The notes: generated by a model not told the origin, from the sequence alone. A DNA stretch of 64,000 nt from Bretschneidera sinensis (GCA_023935145.1 CM043700.1:100668400-100732399); one strand, 5' to 3'. Counted from the stretch's first letter, positions 12,291-24,081 are shown. Program-made: numbers and translations.

Positions 12291-13568
12291 TGATGAGTCT
12301 TAAATATTGCATATTTTAGACCCTTAACTTATATTTGTTATGCTCTTAGTTAGTAGTATTTCACTTTATTTTTCATCTTTCTTGTGTTTTGTGTATTTTT
12401 ACAGGTTTGTGGAGAAAATAAAGCATTTCAAGAGATGTGAAGCTTCTGGAGACATTGCGATCGATCGCACGAGATATGCGATCGAGCGCACCTGCGCTCG
12501 AGTGCACCTGCGCTCGAGCGCACCTGCCTACGAACGAGCACATGGTCAACATCCCACATCGAAATATTTGAAGTTTAGTGCATCTGCGATCGATCGTAGC
12601 AGACATGCGATCGAGCGCACATGAGATCGTGCACACAAGACATGCGATCGATCGTATCTGCGATCGATCGCACCACACTGCGATCGAGCGCACACGGGCA
12701 GTATCCCACATCGAATCTGCAACCCATATTGCTCCAGGTCTTCCCCTATATAAACACCATTTGGCTTTATAATTCAGTGTACAATTCCTGAGCCACTTTG
12801 GTGTTTACCGGTGGACTTCCGCAAGCATTCTGGTGGATCCCGAAGGCATTGTTACCACGAGGGGAAGCGCCGCCCGTCAGCGAGTGGAATTTCTCCCATG
12901 TAAAGTTGTTTATTTATTTCTTTATATTCAGTTGTTTTAGTTTAAATGTTTAGCACTTTTTATTATAGTTTTATAGTTATGAGTGGCTAGACACTTCAGC
13001 TAAGGTTAAAGATGAAGCCCCGTCGTTGTTTGGCGTAGTAGTTCAGATTTGCTTGTACAAATCTGACAATTTTTAGTATAAATGTTCTGTCAATTATTTG
13101 AGTTAATCTTATAATTGATTGAGTTTAAATTGTCTGCTGGATATTCCTTGTGTTTCATCTGATGGATACATTGAATGCTTTTCGATTAAATTGGATTCCC
13201 TTTGTGATTTGTTAAGAGCGGATACATTGGACGCTTTTGGTTTAATTGGGATATTCTTCGTTTTTTGTCTTATAGTTGGATTCATGGAATGTTTTGATAG
13301 GCTATATTTTTAGAACATATATGCCTAACTTTGGTGGGGCGGATTCGGAAACCTTAGTGCTTTTTATTATTAGTTTTAAAATCAATTTAATTTGGTTTTA
13401 AATTATTTTGCAATATCATTCACAATTCGGAACTAGGTTAAGATAGAGTTAATTTATATTAAAAATTATATTTTCACAACGCAATTCTCTGTGGATTCGA
13501 CCTCGCACTTGCACAACGCTATATTGCAAACGACTCGTGCACTTTCGAGTAAATTAAAACTCACAACA
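12291..13568 (+). repeat. 5' LTR of element E
   Basis: TGATGAGTCT ... ACTCACAACA. Contains a cluster of GCGATCGATCGC / GCGATCGAGCGCAC palindromic motifs at about 12457-12695, then TATA box CTATATAAAC at 12746-12755. The stretch has no real gene. Confidence 0.92.
12457..12695 (+). repeat. Palindromic GATCGATC/CTCGAG motif cluster in LTR of E
   Basis: About a dozen copies of a 12-16 base motif (variants TGCGATCGATCGCA, GCGATCGAGCGCAC, GCGCTCGAGCGCAC), many self-complementary, in a strongly GC-rich island ending about 50 bp before the TATA box. The 3' LTR (about 18912-19134) has one 18-bp unit fewer. Confidence 0.8.
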
Positions 13569-13574
13569 AGTTTT

Positions 13575-13592
13575 TGGCACCGTTGCCGAGGA
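13575..13592 (+). other. Primer binding site of element E (tRNA-Asp type)
   Basis: TGGCACCGTTGCCGAGGA, six bases after the LTR end. It is the complement of the tRNA-Asp(GUC) 3' end with two differences. Confidence 0.88.
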
Positions 13593-13769
13593 ATTGTTTT
13601 GTTTGTGAAAATTTTTGGTCTGAATTGATTTTATTTTTCTACTAGTTAGTTATAAAAAAAATAAATAAATAAGGGGTTAGAAAAAATAAAAAAAAAATTA
13701 AGTTGTGTGTTTGTTTTATTCTGCAAGTTTCTGCTGGTTAGTTTACTTTAGTGCTTTTTTAGTTGGTGT

Positions 13770-16027
13770 ATGCTTGGTCGGAGATCCTTGGACTTAGATT
13801 TGATACATTTAGATCCCGACTTAGAAAGAACTCTTAGGAGACAGAAAAGAGCGCTAGTTGAGAGAGAGACTGTTGAGATGGCAGAGAATTATAGGAATGC
13901 AAATCATCCTGAACATGTAGAGCAACCTAGAGCTTGGAACGTGGACTCCACTACATCTCTTAGGGACTTGTTCGCACCCGTTGCGACTAACTCATCCTCT
14001 TGCATAGTGTTGCCACCGACCAATGCCACCCACTTTGACTTGAAGCCACATGTCATCCAACTCTTACCCTCATTCTATGGCTTAGATCTTGAAAATCCTT
14101 ATAGCCATGTGAAGAAGTTCAAAGACATTTGTGCCACATTCAAATTCGAGAACTTCTCTGAAGAGTCAGTCCATCTTCGACTCTTCCCTTTTTCTCTTCA
14201 CGATAGAGCTAGGGCGTGGTTGGATTCGAACACGCCCGGGTCTATTACATCTTGGGAAAACCTGCTTAGCAAATTTTATCATAAGTTTTTCCCAATGTCC
14301 AGAGTGAATGAGTGCCGAAAGGAGATCAGCTCTTTCACTCAGGATGAGGATGAAAAATTTTCTGAGGGTTGGGAGCGCTTCAAAGAGCTACTGATCAGAT
14401 GCCCTCCACATGGATATGAGAAGTAGAGACTCGTTCAATTCTTCTACCAAGGGTTGACTCAACCCAACCGTAGCAAGATCGAGTCTATGAATAGGGGGCA
14501 TTCTTGAGTCTGATAGGAGACGAAGCATATATGGCGTTGGACAAGTTGTCCGACAACTCACAGCAGTGGGATTTTTCAAGCTGTCGAGATAAGTCCATTC
14601 GTGCTCCTAAGAGGGGAGGCATCTATGAGGTCAGAGAGGACGCTGATTTGAGGATAAAGTTAGATGCACTCACTAAGAAGATTGACGCTCTCACTGTAAG
14701 CCAATCCATCAATGCTTCCAACACATTCAATGTTGAAAGCTGTTCCATCTGTGCTAGTCCCATGCATCTAGCACAGAATTGCCCTTCAATGCCTGCTTGT
14801 GCCGAGTATCCTATGGAACAAGTAAATGCTTTCAATGACTTTCGAAGGCAGTCAAATGGATTGTACTCCGAGACGTACAATCTAAGGTGGCAGAACCACC
14901 CAAATTTTTCATGGAGGCAGAACCAACCAATGAATCAGGGAGGAGCCCCTCATCATGCTCAAAATCAATATCCTCCTGGATTTGCCCCACAAATTCCTAA
15001 TCATGGTTGTTATGCCCATCCAGCACCTTCACCTGCTTACCATGCACCCACTCAAACACCAGCGCCAGTTTCACAGTCACTAGAGGATACCCTTAAGGAG
15101 TTCATGAAGGTGACTAGCCAAAATATGAGTGATGTGAGGAATGCAACAGTGGTAAACACCCAAGCAATTGCCAAACTGGAGAGTCAAATAGGGCAAATTG
15201 TAAGCCACTTAGGTGAGAGAGAGAAGGGGAAGTTCTTCAGTCAGCCCGTGCCCAACCCGAAAGGACAATATATGGTTGAGAGTTCATCAACTCCTACGCA
15301 CGGGGCGGAACAAGTACAGTCAATTATCACACTGAGGTCTGGGAGACAAGTGGACAATCGAGTGGAAGAGAGCCCTGCTATGCAGCAAGGGCAAGGGAGT
15401 GGCAACACAGAGAAGAGAGATGCTGAGCCATCTACAGCCACACCTACTGAGAAAGACCCTCCTAGGTCGTTTGTACCTAGAGCGCCCTACCCCGAGAGAT
15501 TACAGGCGCCCAAGAAAAGAGGGAAGTATGAGGAAATTCTAGAGGTATTCAAGCAAGTCCAAATCAATATCCCATTTTTGGATGCCATCCATCAAATGCC
15601 ATTATATGCCAAGTTTCTAAAGGACTTGATCACTATCAAAAGGAGGACGAATGTCCCAAAAGAGGCATTTTTGACCGAGCAGGTCAGCGCAATCCTTCAG
15701 TGCAAGCTACCCATCAAGTATAAGGACCCGGGGTGTCCTACCATCTCTTGCACGATAGGAGTCAGCCACATTGAGAGGGCTCTTTTGGATCTAGGGGCGA
15801 GTGTGAATCTTCTACCCTACTCAGTCTATGTGCAGTTAGGGTTAAAAGAATTGAAGCCCATATCCACGACGCTTCAATTGGCTGACCGGTCAGTGAAAAG
15901 ACCACGGGGGATAGTTGAGGACGTTTTGATAAAAGTGGATAAGTTATATTTCCCCGTGGATTTTATTGTGCTTGACACAGAGCCGGTTCAGAATGTAGGG
16001 ATTCAAATACCGGTGATTCTAGGGTGA
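13770..16027 (+). pseudogene. Element E gag-protease
   Basis: The first frame (13770-14426, 218 residues) holds the gag capsid domain: MAENYRNANHPEHVEQPRAW, LPSFYGLDLENPYSHVKKF, LRLFPFSLHDRARAWLDS and the EGWERFKELL motif typical of Retrotrans_gag. It ends at a TAG, and a frameshift follows near 14490-14500. The second frame (about 14504-16027, 507 residues) holds a zinc knuckle CSICASPMHLAQNC, the Pro/Gln-rich NPGW-like segment, TLRSGRQVD and the aspartic protease active site ALLDLGASVNLLP near 15780-15815. It stops where LGRPF should be (CGA to TGA at 16025). The start is chosen from the parallel MLGRRS context in D. Function: capsid and maturation protease of the retroelement. At least three disabling changes. 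Confidence 0.88.
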
Positions 16028-16213
16028 CCATTCTTAGCCACGGCTAACGCCCTAATCAATTGTAGGACAGGGGTGATGAAGATCTCCTTCGAAAATATGA
16101 CAGTGGAGTTGAATATTTTTGATATCACTAGGCAACCACATGAATATGATGAAGTGAGAAATGTATGCTTGATAAAGGAGATTCTTGAGGAGACTGTGAA
16201 TGAATCAAGCATT

Positions 16214-16905
16214 GAGGACCCCTTGGAGGCATGTTTTGCTAAATTTGGAGAGGATATGGATTTAGATAAATTACTTGAGCAAGCGAATGCCATTTTGGAG
16301 TCTCCTCCTCGGGAGAGCAATAAGACGGAGGAGATTGTGGATGACTCCCGCACTGAGGACCCCCTAGAGGCATGCTTTGCTCAATTTGGAGAGGATGTGG
16401 ATTTAGATAAATTACTTGAGCAAAGGAATGCCATTTTGGAGTCTCCTCCTCGGGAGAGCAATAGGACGTAGGAGATTGTGGATGACTCCCGCACTGAGGA
16501 CCTCCTAGAGGCATGCTTTGCTCAATTTGGAGAGGATATGGATTTAGATAAATTACTTGAGCAAGCGAATGCCATTTTGGAGTCTCCTCCTCGGGAGAAC
16601 AATAGGACGGAGGAGATTGTGGATGACTCCCACACTGAGGACCCCCTAGAGGCATGCTTTGCTCAATTTGGAGAGGATATGGATTTAGATAAATTACTTG
16701 AGTAAGCGAATGCCATTTTGGAGTCTCCTCCTCGGGAGAGCAATAGGACGGAGGAGATTGTGGATGACTCCCGCACTGAGGACCCCCTAGAGGCATGCTT
16801 TGCTCAATTTGGAGAGGATATGGATTTAGATAAATTACTTGAGTAAGCGAATGCCATTTTAGAGTCTCCTCCTCGGAAGAGCAATAGGACGGAGGAGACC
16901 GCCGC
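16214..16905 (+). repeat. 141-bp tandem repeat, five copies, coding 47-residue acidic unit
   Basis: Units begin with GAGGACC at 16214, 16355, 16496, 16637 and 16778, exactly 141 bp apart. Each encodes EDPLEACFAQFGED, then DLDKLLEQANAILESPPRE and an acidic tail. Elements D (near 12285-12140) and G (near 53935-53990) have one copy. A TAG ends the frame at 16471. Units 4 and 5 share the same CAA-to-TAA change (16703 and 16844), so that nonsense codon was copied with the unit. Confidence 0.92.
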
Positions 16906-17458
16906 ACCTGAAACCCCCAAGAAGGAACTTAAGCCTTTACCATATAATCTTAAGTATAAGTTCCTAGGTTCAGTCGATAATTTGCCTGTGATTATACCTT
17001 CAGATCTAGGTGATGCTCTAGAGGAGAAATTATTGGATGTCTTAAGAGAGCATAAAGAAGCTATAGGCTGGACCATTGAGGACATCAAGGGGATTAGCCC
17101 CTCGTTGGTAATACACACGATACAGTTGGAGGAGAATGCTGAGCCATCGAGGGAGCCACAAAGAAGGCTCAACCCTGCTATGCAAGAGGTTGTGAGGGCA
17201 GAAGATAATAAGCTGTTAGAGGTAGGGATCATTTATCCCATCTCTGATAGCAAGTGGGTGAGCCAGATTCCAGTCGTGCCCAAACGTACTGAATTTACGG
17301 TAGAAAATAAAGATGACGAGTTGGTCCCAACTCGAGTGCCATCAAGATGGAGAAAGTGTCTAGACTACCGTAAATTGAATGCTGCCACTAGGCCTGATCA
17401 TTTTTCATTCCCATTTATTGATCAGATGGTGGAGCACTTAGTTGGGCCTGTTTACTAA
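16906..17458 (+). pseudogene. Element E truncated RT N-terminus
   Basis: Protease-RT linker (KKELKPLP, then LREHKEAIGWTIEDIKGISP) and the RT N-terminal segment (REPQRRLNPAMQEVVRAE, GIIYPISDSKWVS, RWRKCLDYRKLNAATRPDHF, IDQMVEHLVG). It ends at a TAA right after this. In D the same segment continues into AGHNYYCF and the RT palm. In E the sequence switches at about 17449-17460 to DNA that in D lies beyond the integrase stop (about 9228), so about 2.4 kb of pol is missing. The polymerase active site is therefore absent. Confidence 0.85.
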
Positions 17459-18745
17459 TGTTAGGTCTGGCTGAAGACGTTAAACTTAGCGCTCATGGGA
17501 GGCACCCCACAGCTTATCTTTTCTTTTGTTTATTTATTATTTCGCATTTTTATGATTAATGTTTGTTTCCAGTATTTTTTTTGTTTTCCAGTTTTTATTT
17601 TTCAGGGATAAAGCGTACTTCAGTTCAAGTTTGGGGGTATGTTATGAGCCATACCAGTCCAGATAGTTCTCCATATCTCAGGTCAGCTCTTTCCATATTA
17701 GTCACACATTGGGGTCAATGTGTAATTTAAGTTTGGGGGTATGGGAGACACATCACACACTTTGTCCTAATTTGTTATCTTTTCGTCATAGAGATAAATG
17801 CATGCTCATGTTATCGTGAAATTTTAGTTGATCTAAACATTTTCTGTGATGTGATGTCATTGGTGAGCTTAACATTTTGAACACATGATCTGGTGAAAAA
17901 TTTTAAAATTTAGTTACTTACCTTAGGCATTTGAGAATTCACATGTTTGATCTAATCTAACACGAGCACATTAGCACAAATTATGTGAGGTATGACACGT
18001 GATTTTAATGTGTATTTTTCCTTATCTTAACTGAAACTGGATGACTTGTTGGATGAACTCTTGGGCATAGGAAAATATTTTTAAAAAAAAAATTATCAAT
18101 AAACTTTTCGCTGAGTAACTGGACCTCTTGCCTCAGTAAGCAGTGAGTGTTCACGTCAAAAGGTGGAATTTTGCTTGGTAATATTAAGGTCGGTTTAATT
18201 TCGTAGCCTTTTTGACTCGAGTTAGTAAGTTCTTAGGGGTGTCTTTACACCTAATGCCCTAAAACCACCTGGTTTTGGAGTCATTGACTCAACACTCGCT
18301 ACATGGGTCAATTAGAAAGTTTAAGGGAACTAAACATAGTCGTGCCTTATTATTGTTAAAAAAATTAAAAGAATAAAAGAATAAAATAAAAACTATGCTT
18401 TTTCGTTCATTTTTGATGGGAAATTCGGTGAATCTTGAGACATGGAGACCTTACACATTAGAGTTACTTAGAAGCTTCATTTTAATATGCTAATTCACCT
18501 TACACTGATTCAAGCTTGTGATGTCTTATCCTACCTTTTTTAAGTAATTAGATTTTAACATTTCTATTCATTGCGAAGATGGGTTACCTTTTTAAGCTTG
18601 CTTATGAATGAATATCATGGTGATGTGTGCTCCTTAAATTTTTGGATACCATGAGTGATGACTTTATCTTTATGTTCTTTGTTTTTCATTGAGTCTTTTA
18701 TTTTGTTTTGCTAAGGGACAAGCAAAATATAAGTTTGGGGGTATT
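17459..18745 (+). other. 3' noncoding interior of element E with three polypurine-like motifs
   Basis: No gene. AAGTTTGGGGGTAT occurs at 17627-17640, 17729-17742 and 18731-18744; the last abuts the 3' LTR and is the polypurine tract. A hairpin at 17704-17723 precedes the second copy. Confidence 0.8.
17704..17723 (+). promoter_or_regulatory. Conserved hairpin next to polypurine-like motif (element E)
   Basis: ACACATTG / CAATGTGT around GGGT. Compared with A and C, one T-A pair is replaced by C-G on both arms, a compensatory change. Confidence 0.6.
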
Positions 18746-20007
18746 TGATGAGACTTAAATATTGCATATTTTAGACCCTTAACTTATATTTGTTATGCTC
18801 TTAGTTAGTAGTATTTCACTTTATTTTTCATCTTTCTTGTGTTTTGTGTATTTTTACAGGTTTGTGGAGAAAATAAAGCATTTCAGGAGATGTGAAGCTT
18901 CTGGAGACATTGCGATCGATCGCACGAGATATGCGATCGAGCACACCTGCGCTCGAGCGCACGTGCCTACGAACGAGCACATGGTCAACATCCCACATCG
19001 AAATATTTGAAGTTCAGTGCATCTACGATCGATCGTAGCAGATATGCGATCGAGCGCACATGAGATCGTGCGCACAAGACATGCGATCGATCGTATCTGT
19101 GATCGATCGCACCACACTGCGATCGAGCGCACACGGGCAGTATCCCACATCGAATCTGCAACCCATATTGCTCCGGGTCTTCCTCTATATAAACACCATT
19201 TGGCTTCATAATTCAGTGTACAATTCCTGAGCCACTTTGGTGTTTACCGGTGGACTTCCGCCAGCATTCTGGTAGATCCCGAAGGCATTGCTACCACGAG
19301 GGGAAGCGCCGCCCGTCAACAAGTGGAATTTCTCCCATGTAAAGTTGTTTATTTATTTTTTTATATTCAGTTGTTTTAGTTTAAATGTTTAGCACTTTTT
19401 ATTATAGTTTTATAGTTATGAGTGGCTAGACTCTTCAGCTAAGGTTGAAGATGAAGCCCCGCCGTTGTTTGGCGTAGTAGTTCAGATTTGCTTGTACAAA
19501 TCTGACAATTTTTAGTATAAATGTTCTATCAATTATTTGAGTTAATCTTATAATTGTTTGAGTTTAAATTGTCTGTTGGATATTCCTTGTGTTTCATCTG
19601 ATGGATACATTGAATGCTTTTCGATTAAATTGGATTCCCTTTGTGATTTGTTAAGAGCGGATACATTGGGTGCTTTTGGTTTAGTTGGGATATTCTTTGT
19701 TTTTTGTCTTATAGTTGGATTCATGGAATGTTTTGATAGGCTATATTTTTAGAACATGTATGCTTAACTTTGGTGGGGTAGATTCGAAAACCTTAGTGCT
19801 TTTTATTATTAGTTTTAAAATCAACTTAGTTTAGTTTTAAATTATTTTGCAATATCATTCACAATTCGGAACTAGGTTAAGATAGAGTTAATTTAGATTA
19901 AAAATTATATTTTCGCAACGCAATTCCCTGTGGATTCGACCTCGCACTTGCACAATGCTATACTGCAAACGACTCGTGCGCTTGCGAGTAATTTAAAACT
20001 CACAACA
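18746..20007 (+). repeat. 3' LTR of element E
   Basis: TGATGAGACT ... ACTCACAACA, 1262 bp, homologous to 12291-13568. Followed directly by the target duplication CTTTA. Confidence 0.92.
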
Positions 20008-22047
20008 CTTTATTCATCCACAGTCTCCTCAAGAATCTCCTCTATCAAGCATACATTTCTCACTTCATCATATTCTAGTGGTTGCTTATTGATATCAAAG
20101 CTATTCAGCTCCACTGTCATATTTCCGAAGCAAATCTTCATCACTCCTGTCCAACAATTTATTAGGGAATTAGTCATGGCTAAGAATGGTTACCCTAGAA
20201 TAATCGATACTAAATCCCTACATTCTTAACCAGCTCTGTGTCAAGCACAATAAAATCCACGGGGAAATAAAATTTATCCACCTTTATCAAAACGTACTCA
20301 ACTACTCCTCATGGTATTTTCACTGACCTGTCAGCCAATTGAAGCGTCGTGGATGTAGGCTTCAATTCTCCTAACCCCAACTGCAAATAGACTAAGTAGG
20401 GCAGAAGATTCACACTTGCTCCTAGATCTAAAAGAGCCCTCTCTATCTGGTTGACTCTTATCGTGCAAGAGATGGTAGGACACCCCTGGTTCTTATACTT
20501 GATGGGAAGCTCACACTGAAGGATTGAGCTAACTTACTCGGTCAAAAACGCCTTCTTCGAGACATTCGCCCTCCTCTTGATAGTGATCAAGTCCTTTAAG
20601 AACTTAGCATATGACGACACTTGATGGATGGCGTCCAAAAATGGGATATTGATTTGGACCTGCTTGAACACCTCCAAAATGTCCTCATACTTTCCTCCTT
20701 TCTTTTGCGCTTGTAATCTCTCAGGGTAAGGCACTTTAGGTACAAACGACCTAGGAGGATCTTTAATAGTAGGTGTGGCTGTAGATGGCTCAGTATCTCT
20801 TTTCTTCTTGTTGCCACTTTCTTGCCCTTGCTGCATAGCAAGGTTCTCTTTCACTTGATTGTCCACTTGTCTCCCAGATCTTAATGTGATAATTGATTGC
20901 ACTTGTTCCTCCCCGTACGTGGGAGTTGATGAATTTTCAACCATAAATTGTCCCTTCGGGTTGGGCACGGGCTGACTGGGGAAATTTCCCTTCTCTCTTT
21001 CACCCAAATGACTTGCGATTTAACCCATTTGACTCTCTAGCTTGGCAATTGCTTGTGTGTTTACTATTGTTGTGCTCCTCACTTCACTGATGGATTGGTT
21101 AGTCATCTTCATGCACTCCTTGAGGATGTCCTCTAGGGACTGTGAAACCGTCATTGGAGCTTGAGTAGGAGCTTGGTAAGCAGGTGATGGTGCTGGATGG
21201 GCTGAGCGACCATGACTTGGAATTGGTGAAGGAAATTCAGAAGGGTATTGATTGTGAGCATGATGAGGGGCTCCTCCCTGATTCATCGATTGGTTCTGTT
21301 TCCATGAAAAATTAGGGTGGTTCCGCCACCCTGGATTGTAAGTCTCGGAGTAAGATCCATTTGATTGCCTCCGATAATCATTGAAAGCATTCACTGGTTC
21401 CATAGGATACTCGGTAAAAGTCAACATTGATGGAAAATTCTGTACTAAATGCATGGGACTAGCACAGATGGAACAACTATCAACATTGAATGTGTTGGCA
21501 GCATTGATGGACTAGCCCACAGCGAGAGTGTCAATCTTCTTAGTGAGAGCATCTAGCTTTATCCTCAAGTCAGTGTCCTCTTTGATCTCATAGATGCCTC
21601 TTTTCATAGGAGCACTGATGGACTTGTTCCGACAGCTTGAGAAATCCCACTGTTGCGAGTTGTCGAACGAGTTGTCTAATGCCGTGTATGCTTCTTCCCC
21701 GTCAGACTTAAGAATGCCCCCCCATTCATAGACTCAATCATGCTACGGTTGGGTTGGGTTAACCCTTGGTAGAAGAAGTGAACGAGTCTCCACTTCTCAT
21801 ATCAATGTGGAGGGCATCTGATCAATAACTCTTTGAAGCGCTACCAGCTCTCAGAAAACTTCTCATCCTCATCCTGAGTGAAAGAACTAATCTTCTTTCG
21901 GCACTTATTCACTCTAGACATTGGGAAAAACTTGTTATAAAATTTACTCAGCAGATTTTCCCAAGATGTAATAGACCCGGGCGTGTTGGAATCCAACCAT
22001 GCCCTAGCTCTATCGTGAAGAGAAAAAGGGAAAAGTCGAAGATGGAC

Positions 22048-23369
22048 TGATAGGTGCTTAAATATTCATATTTAAGCCCCCTTATTTACATTTATTAGGT
22101 CCTTAGTTATGTTATTTTAGTCCATTTTACTTCATTTGTGTGTTTTACATGTGTTTATAGGGTCTTGGAAGAAAAGAGGCAGTTTTGACACTTAAAGGAA
22201 GAAGCCTGGAAATCCTGGAGCAGTCTCTGGTCAAGTTGCGATCGATCGCATCATACACTGCGATTGAGCGCACATTGCGATCGTGCGCACACTGCGATCG
22301 AGCACAAGACGTGTGCGATCGAGCGCACATGTGCGGGCATGAACAGTAAACTGCAGAACCCTATTTTGGAAATATAATAATTTTTACGGTTTAGGAAGTC
22401 TAGGGTTTCCTGCACCTTCTAGGACTACTAAAGCCCTATAAATACACTTGTAAAGCACACACAATTCACCACCTCTTAGAGATCACTTTTATCTTTTGCT
22501 TAAGCTCGGAGTTTTAGACTTTGGAGAGGATTGACAACCCGTATCCCTAGTATTCTTCGGGTTTTATATTTCATGCTTAGTTTATATATGATGTTTATTT
22601 TAGACAGCATGTGTAACTAACTTTCTTATAGGGCTCGATTGAAGCCCTAGTTATGTTTTCTTATATATTTATTCATTGATAAATCTTTGCCAATAGCCTT
22701 TATTATGTTGCTTAACTTGATTAATGCCTGTGCTTATTTAAATTCCTCATATGTATGTGTATAGCCAGCGTATGCATGTGGTATGGACCTGTTAGTTAGA
22801 TCAATTTGGATGATGGAGTCCTGGGTCTAACATTAGTAATGAGGGATATCTTATCCGGATACCCGGGTTAATCAACATGGGAAACCAGGAGTAGATACCA
22901 TGCCCTAGGTCTCATGTGATTGTCGATTTCCATAGTACTTATGTTTTCTTAAGGAACAACTCAAGCAGATACCATGCTGAATCCCTTAAGGAAGAAAAGA
23001 GTTAGAGTAGATACCATGCCTAACTCGTTGCTTAGGGAGATCAATAGCTTAAGAAGTAGATGCCATGCCCTTAGGTTGGCAACCAGTAGGTATACATGAT
23101 AAGGTTAGTGCACTGATACATTATAAAATTGGGAAAGTATGACTAGTGGTTGATATCAAAGCCCTATGTCTTTATTATTATCACTCACATTCAACAGTTA
23201 TTTTATTTCTTGTTACTTTAAAGAAACTAATTCTAAAAACTGAACTTTACCAATCCCCGTGGAGATGACCTTGCTTTCGCACACTACACTACACTGTTGA
23301 CCTTGTGCACTTGCAAGTAAAACTAGTGCGATTATCCACTTAATTATTTAGGTATATAATCGTCCAATA
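22048..23369 (+). mobile_element. Element F: solo LTR in gag of element D
   Basis: About 1.3 kb with no internal genes, flanked by the perfect 5-bp duplication TGGAC (22043-22047 and 23370-23374), and D's gag frame resumes beyond it. It begins TGATAGG and ends CCAATA; a normal LTR end would be CA, so the last bases have probably mutated. It contains a GATCGATC/GATCGAGCGCAC cluster (22236-22336), TATA box CCTATAAATAC near 22435, and a CCCCGTGGAGATGACCTTGC segment near 23256 typical of an LTR R/U5 region. Outside the motif cluster it does not resemble the LTRs of D or E. Solo LTRs arise by recombination between the two LTRs of one element. Confidence 0.85.
22891..23071 (+). repeat. Four spaced copies of GTAGATACCATGCC
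   Basis: Copies at about 22891, 22974, 23007 and 23056, each followed by a short variable stretch with CCTTAAG- or CCTAGG-like sequence, inside solo LTR F downstream of its TATA box. Function unknown. Confidence 0.6.
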
Positions 23370-24081
23370 TGGACTAACTCCTCAGAGAAGTTTTGGAACT
23401 TGAATGTGGCATAAATATCTTTGAACTTCTTCACATGACTGTAAGGATTTTCAAGATCTAAGCCATGAAATGAGGGTAGGAGTTGGATGACATGTGGCTT
23501 TAAATCAAAATGGGTGGCATTGGTTGGTGGCAACAATATACAAGAAGATGAGTTAGTCGCAACGGGTGCGAACAAATCCCTAAGGGATGTAGTGGAGTCC
23601 ATGTTCCAAGCTCTAGGTTGCTCTACATGCTCTGGTTGATTTGCATTCCTAAAATTTTCTGCCATCTCAATTGTCTCTCTTTCAACAAGTGCTCTCTTCT
23701 TCTCCTAAGAGTTCTTTCTAAGTCGAGATCTAAAGGTGTCAGTTCTAAATTCAGGGATCTCCGACCAAGCATACACCAAACAGAAAATAAGAAATAAACT
23801 AACTAGCAGAAACAACATAATAAAATAAAATAAATGCAAAAAAACAACCGCACTACCCACAAAATGGGCCAACAAAAATTGGCAAATTATTATTATTTAT
23901 TATTTATTATTTATTTTTATATATTTATTTATTTTTGATTTTTTTATAGGCAAGTGAAAATAGAAACAAATAAACAAAAATAAAATTGCAAAAAGAAAAA
24001 TAAAACAAAAATGTTAACTAAACTAGTAAACAAATAAAATCAATTCAAACAAAAAATTTAATTTTCACAAACCAAACAACT

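Larger units (their letters stand above)
12291..20007 (+). mobile_element. Element E: pol-deleted Athila-like gypsy retrotransposon
   Basis: Complete insertion of 7717 bp with two LTRs, primer site, polypurine tract and a perfect 5-bp target duplication CTTTA (12286-12290 and 20008-20012). The two flanks join into continuous D sequence, matching E's own homologous segment around 16190-16220. Gag and protease remain, but RT stops after its N-terminal part and RNase H and integrase are gone. Hand comparison of the two LTRs gives roughly 44 substitutions in about 1260 bp (3-4 %) plus one 18-bp repeat-unit difference. It is therefore a fairly recent insertion that must have moved with proteins supplied in trans. 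Confidence 0.93.
20013..23770 (-). pseudogene. Element D gag-protease, split by solo LTR F
   Basis: Gag starts near 23770 (MLGRRS context; MAENFRNANQPEHVEQPRAW at 23665). It runs to 23375, is interrupted by F, and resumes at 22042. Visible parts: the capsid segment, a zinc-knuckle region around 21440-21490, the GSYSETYNPGWRNHPNFSW stretch (21020-21454), TLRSGRQVDNQ (20534-21007) and the protease-like DLGASVNLLPY segment on the minus strand near 20400-20440. Several stops and frameshifts. The sequence is clearly the same family as E's gag-protease. It ends at E's target duplication and continues on the other side of E at 12285. Confidence 0.87.

Noticed and set aside
12373..12772. Overlapping Cys/Arg-rich frames in the LTRs of E (also 18795-19211)
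   Set aside because: Created by the palindromic GATCGATC/GAGCGCAC repeats; inside LTRs and not preserved as coding sequence between the two copies.
16239..16907. 222-codon minus-strand frame with a repeated pattern
   Set aside because: Shadow of the 141-bp tandem repeat; the plus-strand frame matches known gag-pol linkers.
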